Of a stretch of 64,000 nucleotides of DNA, positions 1 through 9,252 are shown piece by piece; position 1 is the stretch's first letter, and every line of letters begins with the position of its first letter. Under the pieces are notes generated by a model. That model ran no database searches and was not told the origin of the DNA. It saw only the letters and a program-made list of their open reading frames with translations. This stretch comes from Elymus sibiricus. Its lineage: Eukaryota > Streptophyta > Magnoliopsida > Poales > Poaceae. The stretch is taken from contig CM077673.1 in assembly GCA_039707655.1 (NCBI GenBank), positions 4,350,001-4,414,000 of the forward strand, read 5' to 3'. The translations under genes and the position numbers were made by a program.

Positions 1-118
1 ATCTGCGAGTTTTGGGGAGGTCCCCGTAAGCGAACCCCGGGGTTCCCCGAACATTTGGATCGCCCCGGGACCCATAATCAGTGAGTAATAGCATAGAAAA
101 CAGGTAAGAATGGACCAA
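1..118 (+). repeat. Monomer type A (class 1), 118 bp
   Basis: Type A is recognised by TTTTGGGGAGG near the start, GTAAGCGAACC, CATTTGGATCGCCCCGGGAC and a tail without the A-run. It holds a perfect 14-bp palindrome, GAACCCCGGGGTTC, at 32-45, and a weaker dyad, CCGAACATTTGG, at 47-58. In h1-type units the first arm reads GGACC, which shortens the palindrome to 10 bp; in h4-preceded units it reads GAACCCGGGGG and is broken. The tail CAGGTAAGA (101-109) matches a 5' splice-donor consensus, probably by chance. A and E share the class-1 tail and probably descend from one ancestral monomer. Confidence 0.93.
32..45. other. Perfect 14-bp palindrome in monomer A
   Basis: GAACCCCGGGGTTC equals its own reverse complement. 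It recurs in most A monomers that carry GCGAACC. It is shortened to 10 bp where A reads GCGGACC, and disrupted where A reads GAACCCGGGGG (for example near 2882-2892 and 4304-4314). Confidence 0.85.
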
Positions 119-237
119 ATCTGCGAGTTTTGGCGATGTCACCGTAACCGGTCCACAGGCTTCCCCGAACGTTCGGACGACCAAGACAACCAAAAAACAG
201 TGAATAATAGCACAGAAAGCTAGTAAGAATGGACCAA
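119..237 (+). repeat. Monomer type B (class 2), 119 bp
   Basis: Type B is recognised by GGCGATGTCACCGTAACC, a GGTCCAC(A/G)GGC segment, GACCAAGACAACC and the tail GCACAGAAAGCTAGTAAG. In h2-derived units the tail reads AGAACAGGAAACTAG and the AAGAC triplet becomes CACGAC. It carries the perfect 12-bp palindrome CCGAACGTTCGG at 165-176. Many copies in other HORs begin ATATGCGAG with GGTGATG instead of GGCGATG, a marker of units that follow h4, h3' or h5. Confidence 0.92.
165..176. other. Perfect 12-bp palindrome at the monomer centre (B; same in C at 284-295)
   Basis: CCGAACGTTCGG is a perfect palindrome occupying positions 47-58 of B and C. The equivalent position holds CCGAACATTTGG in A (47-58), CCCAAATGTTGGG in D (402-414), CCGAACGTTTCG in E (521-532) and CCGAATGTTCGG in F (639-650). 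Every monomer therefore has a short dyad there. Whether it binds a protein is unknown. Confidence 0.85.
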
Positions 238-356
238 ATCTGCGAGTTTTGGCGAGGTCCCCGTAACCGGACCCCGGGCTTCCCCGAACGTTCGGACGAC
301 CACTACAACCAAAAAACAGTGAATAATAGCATAGAAAACCGGTAAGAACGGACCAA
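238..356 (+). repeat. Monomer type C (class 2), 119 bp
   Basis: Type C is recognised by CCCCGTAACCGGACCCCGGGC, GACCAC(G/T)ACAACC, an A6 run and, in this subtype, the tail GAAAACCGGTAAGAA. It holds the palindrome CCGAACGTTCGG at 284-295. Subtypes differ: h2 units have GGACCCTGGG and a tail ending AAACTGGTAAGAATGCACC; h3 units have AAACTGTTAAG. These C-tail variants always travel with the E subtype downstream, which supports the super-repeat assignment. Confidence 0.92.
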
Positions 357-474
357 ATCTGCGAGTTTTGGCAAGGTCCCCGTAACCGGACCCCGGGCAT
401 CCCCAAATGTTGGGACGACCACAACAACCAAAAACAGTGAATAATAGCATAGAAAACAAGTAAGAATGGACCAA
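357..474 (+). repeat. Monomer type D (class 2), 118 bp
   Basis: Type D is recognised by GGCAAGGTCC, GGGCATCCCC and GTTGGGACGACCACAACAACC. Its central dyad differs from that of B and C: CCCAAATGTTGGG at 402-414, a 5-bp stem (CCCAA/TTGGG) around ATG. The A-run varies by subtype: A5 here, A4 followed by G (AAAAGCAG) in h1 units, and A6 in a few units such as near 1853-1860. D precedes E in every HOR. Confidence 0.92.
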
Positions 475-592
475 ATCTGCGAGTTTTGGCGAGGTCCCCG
501 TAAGAGGACCCCATGGTTCCCCGAACGTTTCGATCGTCCCGAGACCGAAAATCAGTGAGTAATAGCATAGAAAACTGGCCGGAAAAGACAAA
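475..592 (+). repeat. Monomer type E (class 1), 118 bp; the subtype-diagnostic monomer
   Basis: Type E is recognised by ACCCCATGG, TTTCGATCGTCC (or TCTCGATCGTCC) and the tail GGCCGGAA(A/C)AGACAAA. It carries the only CCATGG of the HOR (511-516). Its diagnostic bases define the HOR subtypes used here. h1: TTTCGATCG with GAGACCGAAAATC, often with one C lost after CATGGTTCC. h2: GAGTTCTGG, CATGGTTCC, GTCTCGATCG. h3: CATGGTGCC with GTCTCG and the tail AAATCTGGCC; h3' also has GAAAGTCTCG. h4: GTAAGAGGACC with GAGACCCAAAATC. h5: GAGTTTTGG with CATGGTTCC and GTCTCG. Confidence 0.93.
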
Positions 593-712
593 ATCTGCTA
601 GTTTTGGCGAGGTCCCGGTAACCGGTCCACGGGCTTCCCCGAATGTTCGGATGGCCACGACAACCAAAAAAACAGTGAATAATAGCATAGAAATCTGGTC
701 AGAATGGACAAA
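593..712 (+). repeat. Monomer type F (class 2), 120 bp
   Basis: Type F is recognised by ATCTGCTAG at the start, GGTCCCGGTAACCGGT (with the only GGTNACC site of the HOR at 617-623), GGCCACGACAACC, the longest A-run (A7) and the tail AAATCTGGTCAGAATGGACAAA. Its dyad is CCGAATGTTCGG at 639-650. F of h1 units often reads CCAATAAAACAG, which breaks the A-run and incidentally creates AATAAA. F of h3 units has GGTTCACGGG and GTTTGGACGG. Confidence 0.92.
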
Positions 713-1424
713 ATCTGCGAGTTTTGGGGAGGTCCCCGTAAGCGAACCCCGGGGTTCCCCGAACATTTGGATCGCCCCGGGACCCATAATCAGTGAGTAA
801 TAGCATAGAAAACAGGTAAGAATTGACCAAATCTGCGAGTTTTGGCGATGTCCCCGTAACCGGTCCACGGGCTTCCCCGAACGTTCGGACGACCAAGACA
901 ACCAAAAAACAGTGAATAATAGCACAGAAAGCTAGTAAGAATGGACCAAATCTGCGAGTTTTGGCGAGGTCCCCGTAACCGGACCCCGGGCTTCCCCGAA
1001 CGTTCGGACGACCACGACAACCAAAAAACAGTGAACAATAGCATAGAAAACCGGTAAGAATGGACCAAATCTGCGAGTTTTGGCAAGGTCCCCGTAACCG
1101 GACCCCGGGCATCCCCAAATGTTGGGACGACCACAACAACCAAAAGCAGTGAATAATAGCATAGAAAACAAGTAAGAATGGACCAAATCTGCGAGTTCTG
1201 GCGAGGTCCCCGTAAGCGGACCCCATGGTTCCCCGAACGTTTCGATCGTCCCGAGACCGAAAATCAGTGAGTAATAGCATAGAAAACTGGCCGGAAAAGA
1301 CAAAATCTGCTAGTTTTGGTGAGGTCCCGGTAACCGGTCCACGGGCTTCCCCGAATGTTCGGACGGCCACGACAACCAAAAAAACAGTGAATAATAGCAT
1401 AGAAATCTGGTCAGAATGGACAAA

Positions 1425-2137
1425 ATCTGCGAGTTTTGGCGAGGTCCCCGTAAGCGGACCCCGGGGTTCCCCGAACATTTGGATCGCCCCGGGACCCATA
1501 ATCAGAGAGTAATAGCATAGAAAACAGGTAAGAATTGACCAAATCTGCGAGTTTTGGCGATGTCCCCGTAACCGGTCCACGGGCTTCCCCGAACGTTCGG
1601 ACGACCACGACAACCAAAAAACAGTGAATAATAGAACAGGAAACTAGTAAGCATGGACCAAATCTGCGAGTTTTGGTGAGGTCCCCGTAACCGGACCCTG
1701 GGCTTCCCCGAACGTTCGGACGACCACGACAACCAAAAAACAGTGAATAATAGCATAGAAAACTGGTAAGAATGCACCAAATTTGCGAGTTTTGGCAAGG
1801 TCCCCGTAACCGGACCCCGAGCATCCCCAAATGTTGGGACGACCACAACAACCAAAAAACAGTGAATAATAGCATAGAAAACTGGTCAGACTGGACCAAA
1901 TCTGCGAGTTCTGGCGAGGTCCCCGTAAGCGGACCCCATGGTTCCCCGAACGTCTCGATCGTCCCAAGACCCAAAATCAGTGAGTAATAGCATAGAAATC
2001 TGGCCGGAACAGACAAAATCTGCTAGTTTTGGCGAGGTCCCGGTAACCGGTTCACGGGCTTCCCCGAATGTTTGGACGGCCACGACAACCAAAAAAACAG
2101 TGAATAATAGCATAGAAATCTGGTCAGAATGGACAAA
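1425..2137 (+). repeat. Recombinant HOR: h2-like E head joined to h3-like E tail and F
   Basis: Monomer E of this HOR has the h2 marks GAGTTCTGG, CATGGTTCC and GTCTCGATCGTCCCAAG. Its tail then reads AAATCTGGCCGGAACAG, and the following F has GGTTCACGGG and GTTTGGACGG, which elsewhere belong to h3. C and D upstream are h2-like. The simplest reading is an in-register unequal exchange inside E between neighbouring h2 and h3 HORs, which deleted one HOR and turned an h1-h2-h3-h4 cycle into h1-h2/3-h4. Confidence 0.7.
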
Positions 2138-4272
2138 ATCTGCGAGTTTTGGGGAGGTCCCCGTAAGCGAACCCCGGGGTTCCCCGAACATTTGGATCGC
2201 CCCGGGACCCATAATCAGTGAGTAATAGCATAGAAAACAGGTAAGAATGGACCAAATCTGCGAGTTTTGGCGATGTCACCGTAACCGGTCCACAGGCTTC
2301 CCCGAACGTTCGGACGACCAAGACAACCAAAAAACAGTGAATAATAGCACAGAAAGCTAGTAAGAATGGACCAAATCTGCGAGTTTTGGCAAGGTCCCCG
2401 TAACCGGACCCCGGGCTTCCCCGAACGTTCGGACGACCACTACAACCAAAAAACAGTGAATAATAGCATAGAAAACCGGTAAGAACGGACCAAATCTGCG
2501 AGTTTTGGCAAGGTCCCCGTAACCGGACCCCGGGCATCCCCAAATGTTGGGACGACCACAACAACCAAAAACAGTGAATAATAGCATAGAAAACAGGTAA
2601 GAATGGACCAAATCTGCGAGTTTTGGCGAGGTCCCCGTAAGAGGACCCCATGGTTCCCCGAACGTTTCGATCGTCCCGAGACCCAAAATCAGTGAGTAAT
2701 AGCATAGAAAACTGGCCGGAAAAGACAAAATCTGCTAGTTTTGGCGAGGTCCCGGTAACCGGTCCACGGGCTTCCCCGAATGTTCGGATGGCCACGACAA
2801 CCAAAAAAACAGTGAATAATAGCATAGAAATCTGGTCAGAATGGACAAAATCTGCGAGTTTTGGGGAGGTCCCCGTAAGCGAACCCGGGGGTTCCCCGAA
2901 CATTTGGATCGCCCCGGGACCCATAATCAGTGAGTAATAGCATAGAAAACAGGTAAGAATGGACCAAATATGCGAGTTTTGGTGATGTCACCGTAACCGG
3001 TCCACAGGCTTCCCCGAACGTTCGGACGACCAAGACAACCAAAAAACAGTGAATAATAGCACAGAAAGCTAGTAAGAATGGACCAAATCTGCGAGTTTTG
3101 GCGAGGTCCCCGTAACCGGACCCCGGGCTTCCCCGAACGTTCGGACGACCACGACAACCAAAAAACAGTGAATAATAGCATAGAAAACCGGTAAGAATGG
3201 ACCAAATCTGCGAGTTTTGGCAAGGTCCCCGTAACCGGACCCCGGGCATCCCCAAATGTTGGGACGACCACAACAACCAAAAGCAGTGAATAATAGCATA
3301 GAAAACAAGTAAGAATGGACCAAATCTGCGAGTTTTGGCGAGGTCCCCGTAAGCGGACCCCATGGTTCCCGAACGTTTCGATCGTCCCGAGACCGAAAAT
3401 CAGTGAGTAATAGCATAGAAAACTGGCCGGAAAAGACAAAATCTGCTAGTTTTGGTGAGGTCCCGGTAACCGGTCCACGGGCTTCCCCGAATGTTCGGAC
3501 GGCCACGACAACCAATAAAACAGTGAATAATAGCATAGAAATCTGGTCAGAATGGACAAAATCTGCGAGTTTTGGCGAGGTCCCCGTAAGCGGACCCCGG
3601 GGTTCCCCGAACATTTGGATCGCCCCGGGACCCATAATCAGAGAGTAATAGCATAGAAAACAGGTAAGAATTGACCAAATCTGCGAGTTTTGGCGATGTC
3701 CCCGTAACCGGTCCACGGGCTTCCCTGAACGTTCGGACGACCACGACAACCAAAAAACAGTGAATAATAGAACAGGAAACTAGTAAGAATGGACCAAATC
3801 TGCGAGTTTTGGTGAGGTCCCCGTAACCGGACCCTGGGGTTCCCCGAACGTTCGGACGACCACGACAACCAAAAAACAGTGAATAATAGCATAGAAAACT
3901 GGTAAGAATGCACCAAATTTGCGAGTTTTGGAAAGGTCCCCGTAACCGGACCCCGAGCATCCCCAAATGTTGGGACGACCACAACAACCAAAAACAGTGA
4001 ATAATAGCATAGAAAACAGGTAAGAATGGACCAAATCTGCGAGTTTTGGCGAGGTCCCCGTAAGAGGACCCCATGGTTCCCCGAACGTTTCGATCGTCCC
4101 GAGACCCAAAATCAGTGAGTAATAGCATAGAAAACTGGCCGGAAAAGACAAAATCTGCTAGTTTTGGCGAGGTCCCGGTAACCGGTCCACGGGCTTCCCC
4201 GAATGTTCGGATGGCCACGACAACCAAAAAAACAGTGAATAATAGCATAGAAATCTGGTCAGAATGGACAAA

Positions 4273-7118
4273 ATCTGCGAGTTTTGGGGAGGTCCCCGTA
4301 AGCGAACCCGGGGGTTCCCCGAACATTTGGATCGCCCCGGGACCCATAATCAGTGAGTAATAGCATAGAAAACAGGTAAGAATGGACCAAATATGCGAGT
4401 TTTGGTGATGTCACCGTAACCGGTCCACAGGCTTCCCCGAACGTTCGGACGACCAAGACAACCAAAAAACAGTGAATAATAGCACAGAAAGCTAGTAAGA
4501 ATGGACCAAATCTGCGAGTTTGGCGAGGTCCCCGTAACCGGACCCCGGGCTTCCCCGAACGTTCGGACGACCACGACAACCAAAAAACAGTGAATAATAG
4601 CATAGAAAACCGGTAAGAATGGACCAAATCTGCGAGTTTTGGCAAGGTCCCCGTAACCGGACCCCGGGCATCCCCAAATGTTGGGACGACCACAACAACC
4701 AAAAGCAGTGAATAATAGCATAGAAAACAAGTAAGAATGGACCAAATCTGCGAGTTTTGGCGAGGTCCCCGTAAGCGGACCCCATGGTTCCCGAACGTTT
4801 CGATCGTCCCGAGACCGAAAATCAGTGAGTAATAGCATAGAAAACTGGCCGGAAAAGACAAAATCTGCTAGTTTTGGTGAGGTCCCGGTAACCGGTCCAC
4901 GGGCTTCCCCGAATGTTCGGACGGCCACGACAACCAATAAAACAGTGAATAATAGCATAGAAATCTGGTCAGAATGGACAAAATCTGCGAGTTTTGGCGA
5001 GGTCCCCGTAAGCGGACCCCGGGGTTCCCCGAACATTTGGATCGCCCCGGGACCCATAATCAGAGAGTAATAGCATAGAAAACAGGTAAGAATTGACCAA
5101 ATCTGCGAGTTTTGGCGATGTCCCCGTAACCGGTCCACGGGCTTCCCTGAACGTTCGGACGACCACGACAACCAAAAAACAGTGAATAATAGAACAGGAA
5201 ACTAGTAAGAATGGACCAAATCTGCGAGTTTTGGTGAGGTCCCCGTAACCGGACCCTGGGGTTCCCCGAACGTTCGGACGACCACGACAACCAAAAAACA
5301 GTGAATAATAGCATAGAAAACTGGTAAGAATGCACCAAATTTGCGAGTTTTGGAAAGGTCCCCGTAACCGGACCCCGAGCATCCCCAAATGTTGGGACGA
5401 CCACAACAACCAAAAACAGTGAATAATAGCATAGAAAACTGGTCAGACTGGACCAAATCTGCGAGTTCTGGCGAGGTCCCCGTAAGCGGACCCCATGGTT
5501 CCCCGAACGTCTCGATCGTCCCAAGACCCAAAATCAGTGAGTAATAGCATAGAAAACTGGCCGGAACAGACAAAATCTGCTAGTTTTGGCGAGGTCCCGG
5601 TAACCGGTCCACGGGCTTCCCCGAATGTTCGGACGGCCACGACAACCAAAAAAACAGTGAATAATAGCATAGAAATCTGGTCAGAATGGACAAAATCTGC
5701 GAGTTTTGGGGAGGTCCCCGTAAGCGAACCCCGGGGTTCCCCGAACATTTGGATCGCCCCGGGACCCATAACCAGTGAGTAATAGCATAGAAAACAGGTA
5801 AGAATGGACCAAATCTGCGAGTTTTGGCGATGTCACCGTAACCGGTCCACGGGCTTCCCCGAACGTTCGGACGACCAAGACAACCAAAAAACAGTGAATA
5901 ATAGCACAGAAAACTAGTAAGAATGGACCAAATCTGCGAGTTTTGGCGAGGTCCCCGTAACCGGACCCCGGGCTTCCCCGAACGTTCGGACGACCACGAC
6001 AACCAAAAAACAGTGAATAATAGCATAGAAAACTGTTAAGAATGGACCAAATCTGCGAGTTTTGGCAAGGTCCCCGTAACCGGTCCCCGAGCATCCCCAA
6101 ATGTTGGGACGACCACAACAACCAAAAACAGTGAATAATAGCATAGAAAACTGGTCAGACTGGACCAAATCTGCGAGTTCTGGCGAGGTCCCCGTAAGCG
6201 GACCCCATGGTGCCCCGAACGTCTCGATCGTCCCAAGACCCAAAATCAGTGAGTAATAGCATAGAAATCTGGCCGGAACAGACAAAATCTGCTAGTTTTG
6301 GCGAGGTCCCGGTAACCGGTTCACGGGCTTCCCCGAATGTTTGGACGGCCACGACAACCAAAAAAACAGTGAATAATAGCATAGAAATCTGGTCAGAATG
6401 GACAAAATCTGCGAGTTTTGGGGAGGTCCCCGTAAGCGAACCCCGGGGTTCCCCGAACATTTGGATCGCCCCGGGACCCATAATCAGTGAGTAATAGCAT
6501 AGAAAACAGGTAAGAATGGACCAAATCTGCGAGTTTTGGCGATGTCACCGTAACCGGTCCACAGGCTTCCCCGAACGTTCGGACGACCAAGACAACCAAA
6601 AAACAGTGAATAATAGCACAGAAAGCTAGTAAGAATGGACCAAATCTGCGAGTTTTGGCAAGGTCCCCGTAACCGGACCCCGGGCTTCCCCGAACGTTCG
6701 GACGACCACTACAACCAAAAAACAGTGAATAATAGCATAGAAAACCGGTAAGAACGGACCAAATCTGCGAGTTTTGGCAAGGTCCCCGTAACCGGACCCC
6801 GGGCATCCCCAAATGTTGGGACGACCACAACAACCAAAAACAGTGAATAATAGCATAGAAAACAGGTAAGAATGGACCAAATCTGCGAGTTTTGGCGAGG
6901 TCCCCGTAAGAGGACCCCATGGTTCCCCGAACGTTTCGATCGTCCCGAGACCCAAAATCAGTGAGTAATAGCATAGAAAACTGGCCGGAAAAGACAAAAT
7001 CTGCTAGTTTTGGCGAGGTCCCGGTAACCGGTCCACGGGCTTCCCCGAATGTTCGGATGGCCACGACAACCAAAAAAACAATGAATAATAGCATAGAAAT
7101 CTGGTCAGAATGGACAAA
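4273..7118 (+). repeat. Four-HOR super-repeat h1-h2-h3-h4 (2,846 bp)
   Basis: HORs start at 4273, 4983, 5695 and 6407 with E subtypes h1 (C deletion), h2, h3 and h4. The h1 member has an extra private 1-bp deletion near 4520 (GCGAGTTTGGCG instead of GCGAGTTTTGGCG), so the unit is one base shorter than the 2,847-bp standard. Confidence 0.85.
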
Positions 7119-9252
7119 ATCTGCGAGTTTTGGGGAGGTCCCCGTAAGCGAACCCGGGGGTTCCCCGAACATTTGGATCGCCCCGGGACCCATAATCAGT
7201 GAGTAATAGCATAGAAAACAGGTAAGAATGGACCAAATATGCGAGTTTTGGTGATGTCACCGTAACCGGTCCACAGGCTTCCCCGAACGTTCGGACGACC
7301 AAGACAACCAAAAAACAGTGAATAATAGCACAGAAAGCTAGTAAGAATGGACCAAATCTGCGAGTTTTGGCGAGGTCCCCGTAACCGGACCCCGGGCTTC
7401 CCCGAACGTTCGGACGACCACGACAACCAAAAAACAGTGAATAATAGCATAGAAAACCGGTAAGAATGGACCAAATCTGCGAGTTTTGGCAAGGTCCCCG
7501 TAACCGGACCCCGGGCATCCCCAAATGTTGGGACGACCACAACAACCAAAAGCAGTGAATAATAGCATAGAAAACAAGTAAGAATGGACCAAATCTGCGA
7601 GTTTTGGCGAGGTCCCCGTAAGCGGACCCCATGGTTCCCGAACGTTTCGATCGTCCCGAGACCGAAAATCAGTGAGTAATAGCATAGAAAACTGGCCGGA
7701 AAAGACAAAATCTGCTAGTTTTGGTGAGGTCCCGGTAACCGGTCCACGGGCTTCCCCGAATGTTCGGACGGCCACGACAACTAATAAAACAGTGAATAAT
7801 AGCATAGAAATCTGGTCAGAATGGACAAAATCTGCGAGTTTTGGCGAGGTCCCCGTAAGCGGACCCCGGGGTTCCCCGAACATTTGGATCGCCCCGGGAC
7901 CCATAATCAGAGAGTAATAGCATAGAAAACAGGTAAGAATTGACCAAATCTGCGAGTTTTGGCGATGTCCCCGTAACCGGTCCACGGGCTTCCCTGAACG
8001 TTCGGACGACCACGACAACCAAAAAACAGTGAATAATAGAACAGGAAACTAGTAAGAATGGACCAAATCTGCGAGTTTTGGTGAGGTCCCCGTAACCGGA
8101 CCCTGGGGTTCCCCGAACGTTCGGACGACCACGACAACCAAAAAACAGTGAATAATAGCATAGAAAACTGGTAAGAATGCACCAAATTTGCGAGTTTTGG
8201 AAAGGTCCCCGTAACCGGACCCCGAGCATCCCCAAATGTTGGGACGACCACAACAACCAAAAACAGTGAATAATAGCATAGAAAACTGGTCAGACTGGAC
8301 CAAATCTGCGAGTTCTGGCGAGGTCCCCGTAAGCGGACCCCATGGTTCCCCGAACGTCTCGATCGTCCCAAGACCCAAAATCAGTGAGTAATAGCATAGA
8401 AAACTGGCCGGAACAGACAAAATCTGCTAGTTTTGGCGAGGTCCCGGTAACCGGTCCACGGGCTTCCCCGAATGTTCGGACGGCCACGACAACCAAAAAA
8501 ACAGTGAATAATAGCATAGAAATCTGGTCAGAATGGACAAAATCTGCGAGTTTTGGGGAGGTCCCCGTAAGCGAACCCCGGGGTTCCCCGAACATTTGGA
8601 TCGCCCCGGGACCCATAACCAGTGAGTAATAGCATAGAAAACAGGTAAGAATGGACCAAATCTGCGAGTTTTGGCGATGTCACCGTAACCGGTCCACGGG
8701 CTTCCCCGAACGTTCGGACGACCAAGACAACCAAAAAACAGTGAATAATAGCACAGAAAACTAGTAAGAATGGACCAAATCTGCGAGTTTTGGCGAGGTC
8801 CCCGTAACCGGACCCCGGGCTTCCCCGAACGTTCGGACGACCACGACAACCAAAAAACAGTGAATAATAGCATAGAAAACTGTTAAGAATGGACCAAATC
8901 TGCGAGTTTTGGCAAGGTCCCCGTAACCGGTCCCCAAGCATCCCCAAATGTTGGGACGACCACAACAACCAAAAACAGTGAATAAAGCATAGAAAACTGG
9001 TCAGACTGGACCATATCTGCGAGTTCTGGCGAGGTCCCCGTAAGCGGACCCCATGGTGCCCCGAAAGTCTCGATCGTCCCAAGACCCAAAATCAGTGAGT
9101 AATAGCATAGAAATCTGGCCGGAACAGACAAAATCTGCTAGTTTTGGCGATGTCCCGGTAACCGGTTCACGGGCTTCCCCGAATGTTTGGACGGCCACGA
9201 CAACCAAAAAAACAGTGAATAATAGCATAGAAATCTGGTCAGAATGGACAAA
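7119..9252 (+). repeat. Three-HOR super-repeat h1-h2-h3', copy 1 (2,134 bp)
   Basis: HORs start at 7119, 7830 and 8542. E of the third has the h3' mark GAAAGTCTCG, and its D monomer lost one T (GTGAATAAAGCATAG near 8979). With the h1 C deletion near 7635 this gives 3 x 712 - 2 = 2,134 bp. One F monomer has CAACTAATAAAAC in place of CAACCAATAAAAC near 7780. Confidence 0.86.

Larger units (their letters stand above)
1..712 (+). repeat. Six-monomer higher-order repeat (HOR), reference unit
   Basis: This is the first complete HOR, with order A-B-C-D-E-F and lengths 118, 119, 119, 118, 118 and 120 bp. Monomer A starts again at 713, and later A monomers start near 1425, 2138, 2850, 3561, 4273, 4983 and 5695, so the period is 712 bp with 1-2 bp indels. 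Neighbouring monomers differ at many sites, whereas monomers one HOR apart are nearly identical; this defines a HOR. Two classes alternate unevenly. A and E end in an AATCAGTGAGTAATAG-type tail. B, C, D and F carry GACGACCAC/GGCCACGACAACC followed by an A-run. Each HOR normally has one CCATGG (511-516 here, in E) and one GGTAACC (617-623, in F). This copy is an h4-like subtype: E has GTAAGAGG but GAGACCG instead of GAGACCC. Confidence 0.96.
1..4272 (+). repeat. Irregular super-repeat zone, left end (h4-like, h1, h2/h3, h4, h1, h4)
   Basis: This zone holds six HORs starting at 1, 713, 1425, 2138, 2850 and 3561. E subtypes read h4-like, h1 (no deletion), h2/h3 hybrid, h4, h1 with the 1-bp C deletion (near 3366), and h4. 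Cycle order is present but members are missing, unlike the regular cycles that follow. The 2850-4272 pair (h1-h4) recurs at the subtype level from 4273 with h2 and h3 inserted between. This is consistent with a zone near an old exchange boundary. Confidence 0.8.

Noticed and set aside
89..176. Pol III internal promoter (A-box-like TAGCATAG and B-box-like GTTCGGAC)
   Set aside because: The A-box lacks the downstream GG in the right place and the B-box-like GTTCGGAC deviates from GGTTCGANNCC. There is no tRNA fold and no T-run terminator at a consistent distance.
532..546. CENP-B-box-like match in E (TTCGATCGTCCCGAG) and in A (TTGGATCGCCCCGGG)
   Set aside because: Each matches only 7 of the 9 essential positions of the TTCG-N4-A-N2-CGGG core; both lack the central A. 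A 7/9 match is expected once or twice by chance in a 712-bp unit searched on both strands.
513..800. Recurrent 95-codon plus-strand frame starting at the CCATGG of monomer E
   Set aside because: It recurs once per HOR because the HOR recurs. It overlaps minus-strand frames, ends at the AT-rich stop cluster, and is truncated by single-base changes in many copies (for example by the 1-bp deletion in h1 units).
699..1613. Open reading frames of 200-308 codons on the minus strand (for example 699-1613, 51597-52523, 53736-54662, 58848-59774)
   Set aside because: They are made only of satellite monomers, appear in all three minus frames at once, and overlap one another. The monomer (119 bp) and HOR (712 = 3 x 237 + 1) rotate the frame each unit. 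Boundaries shift with 1-bp indels, and no domain or codon bias is visible.
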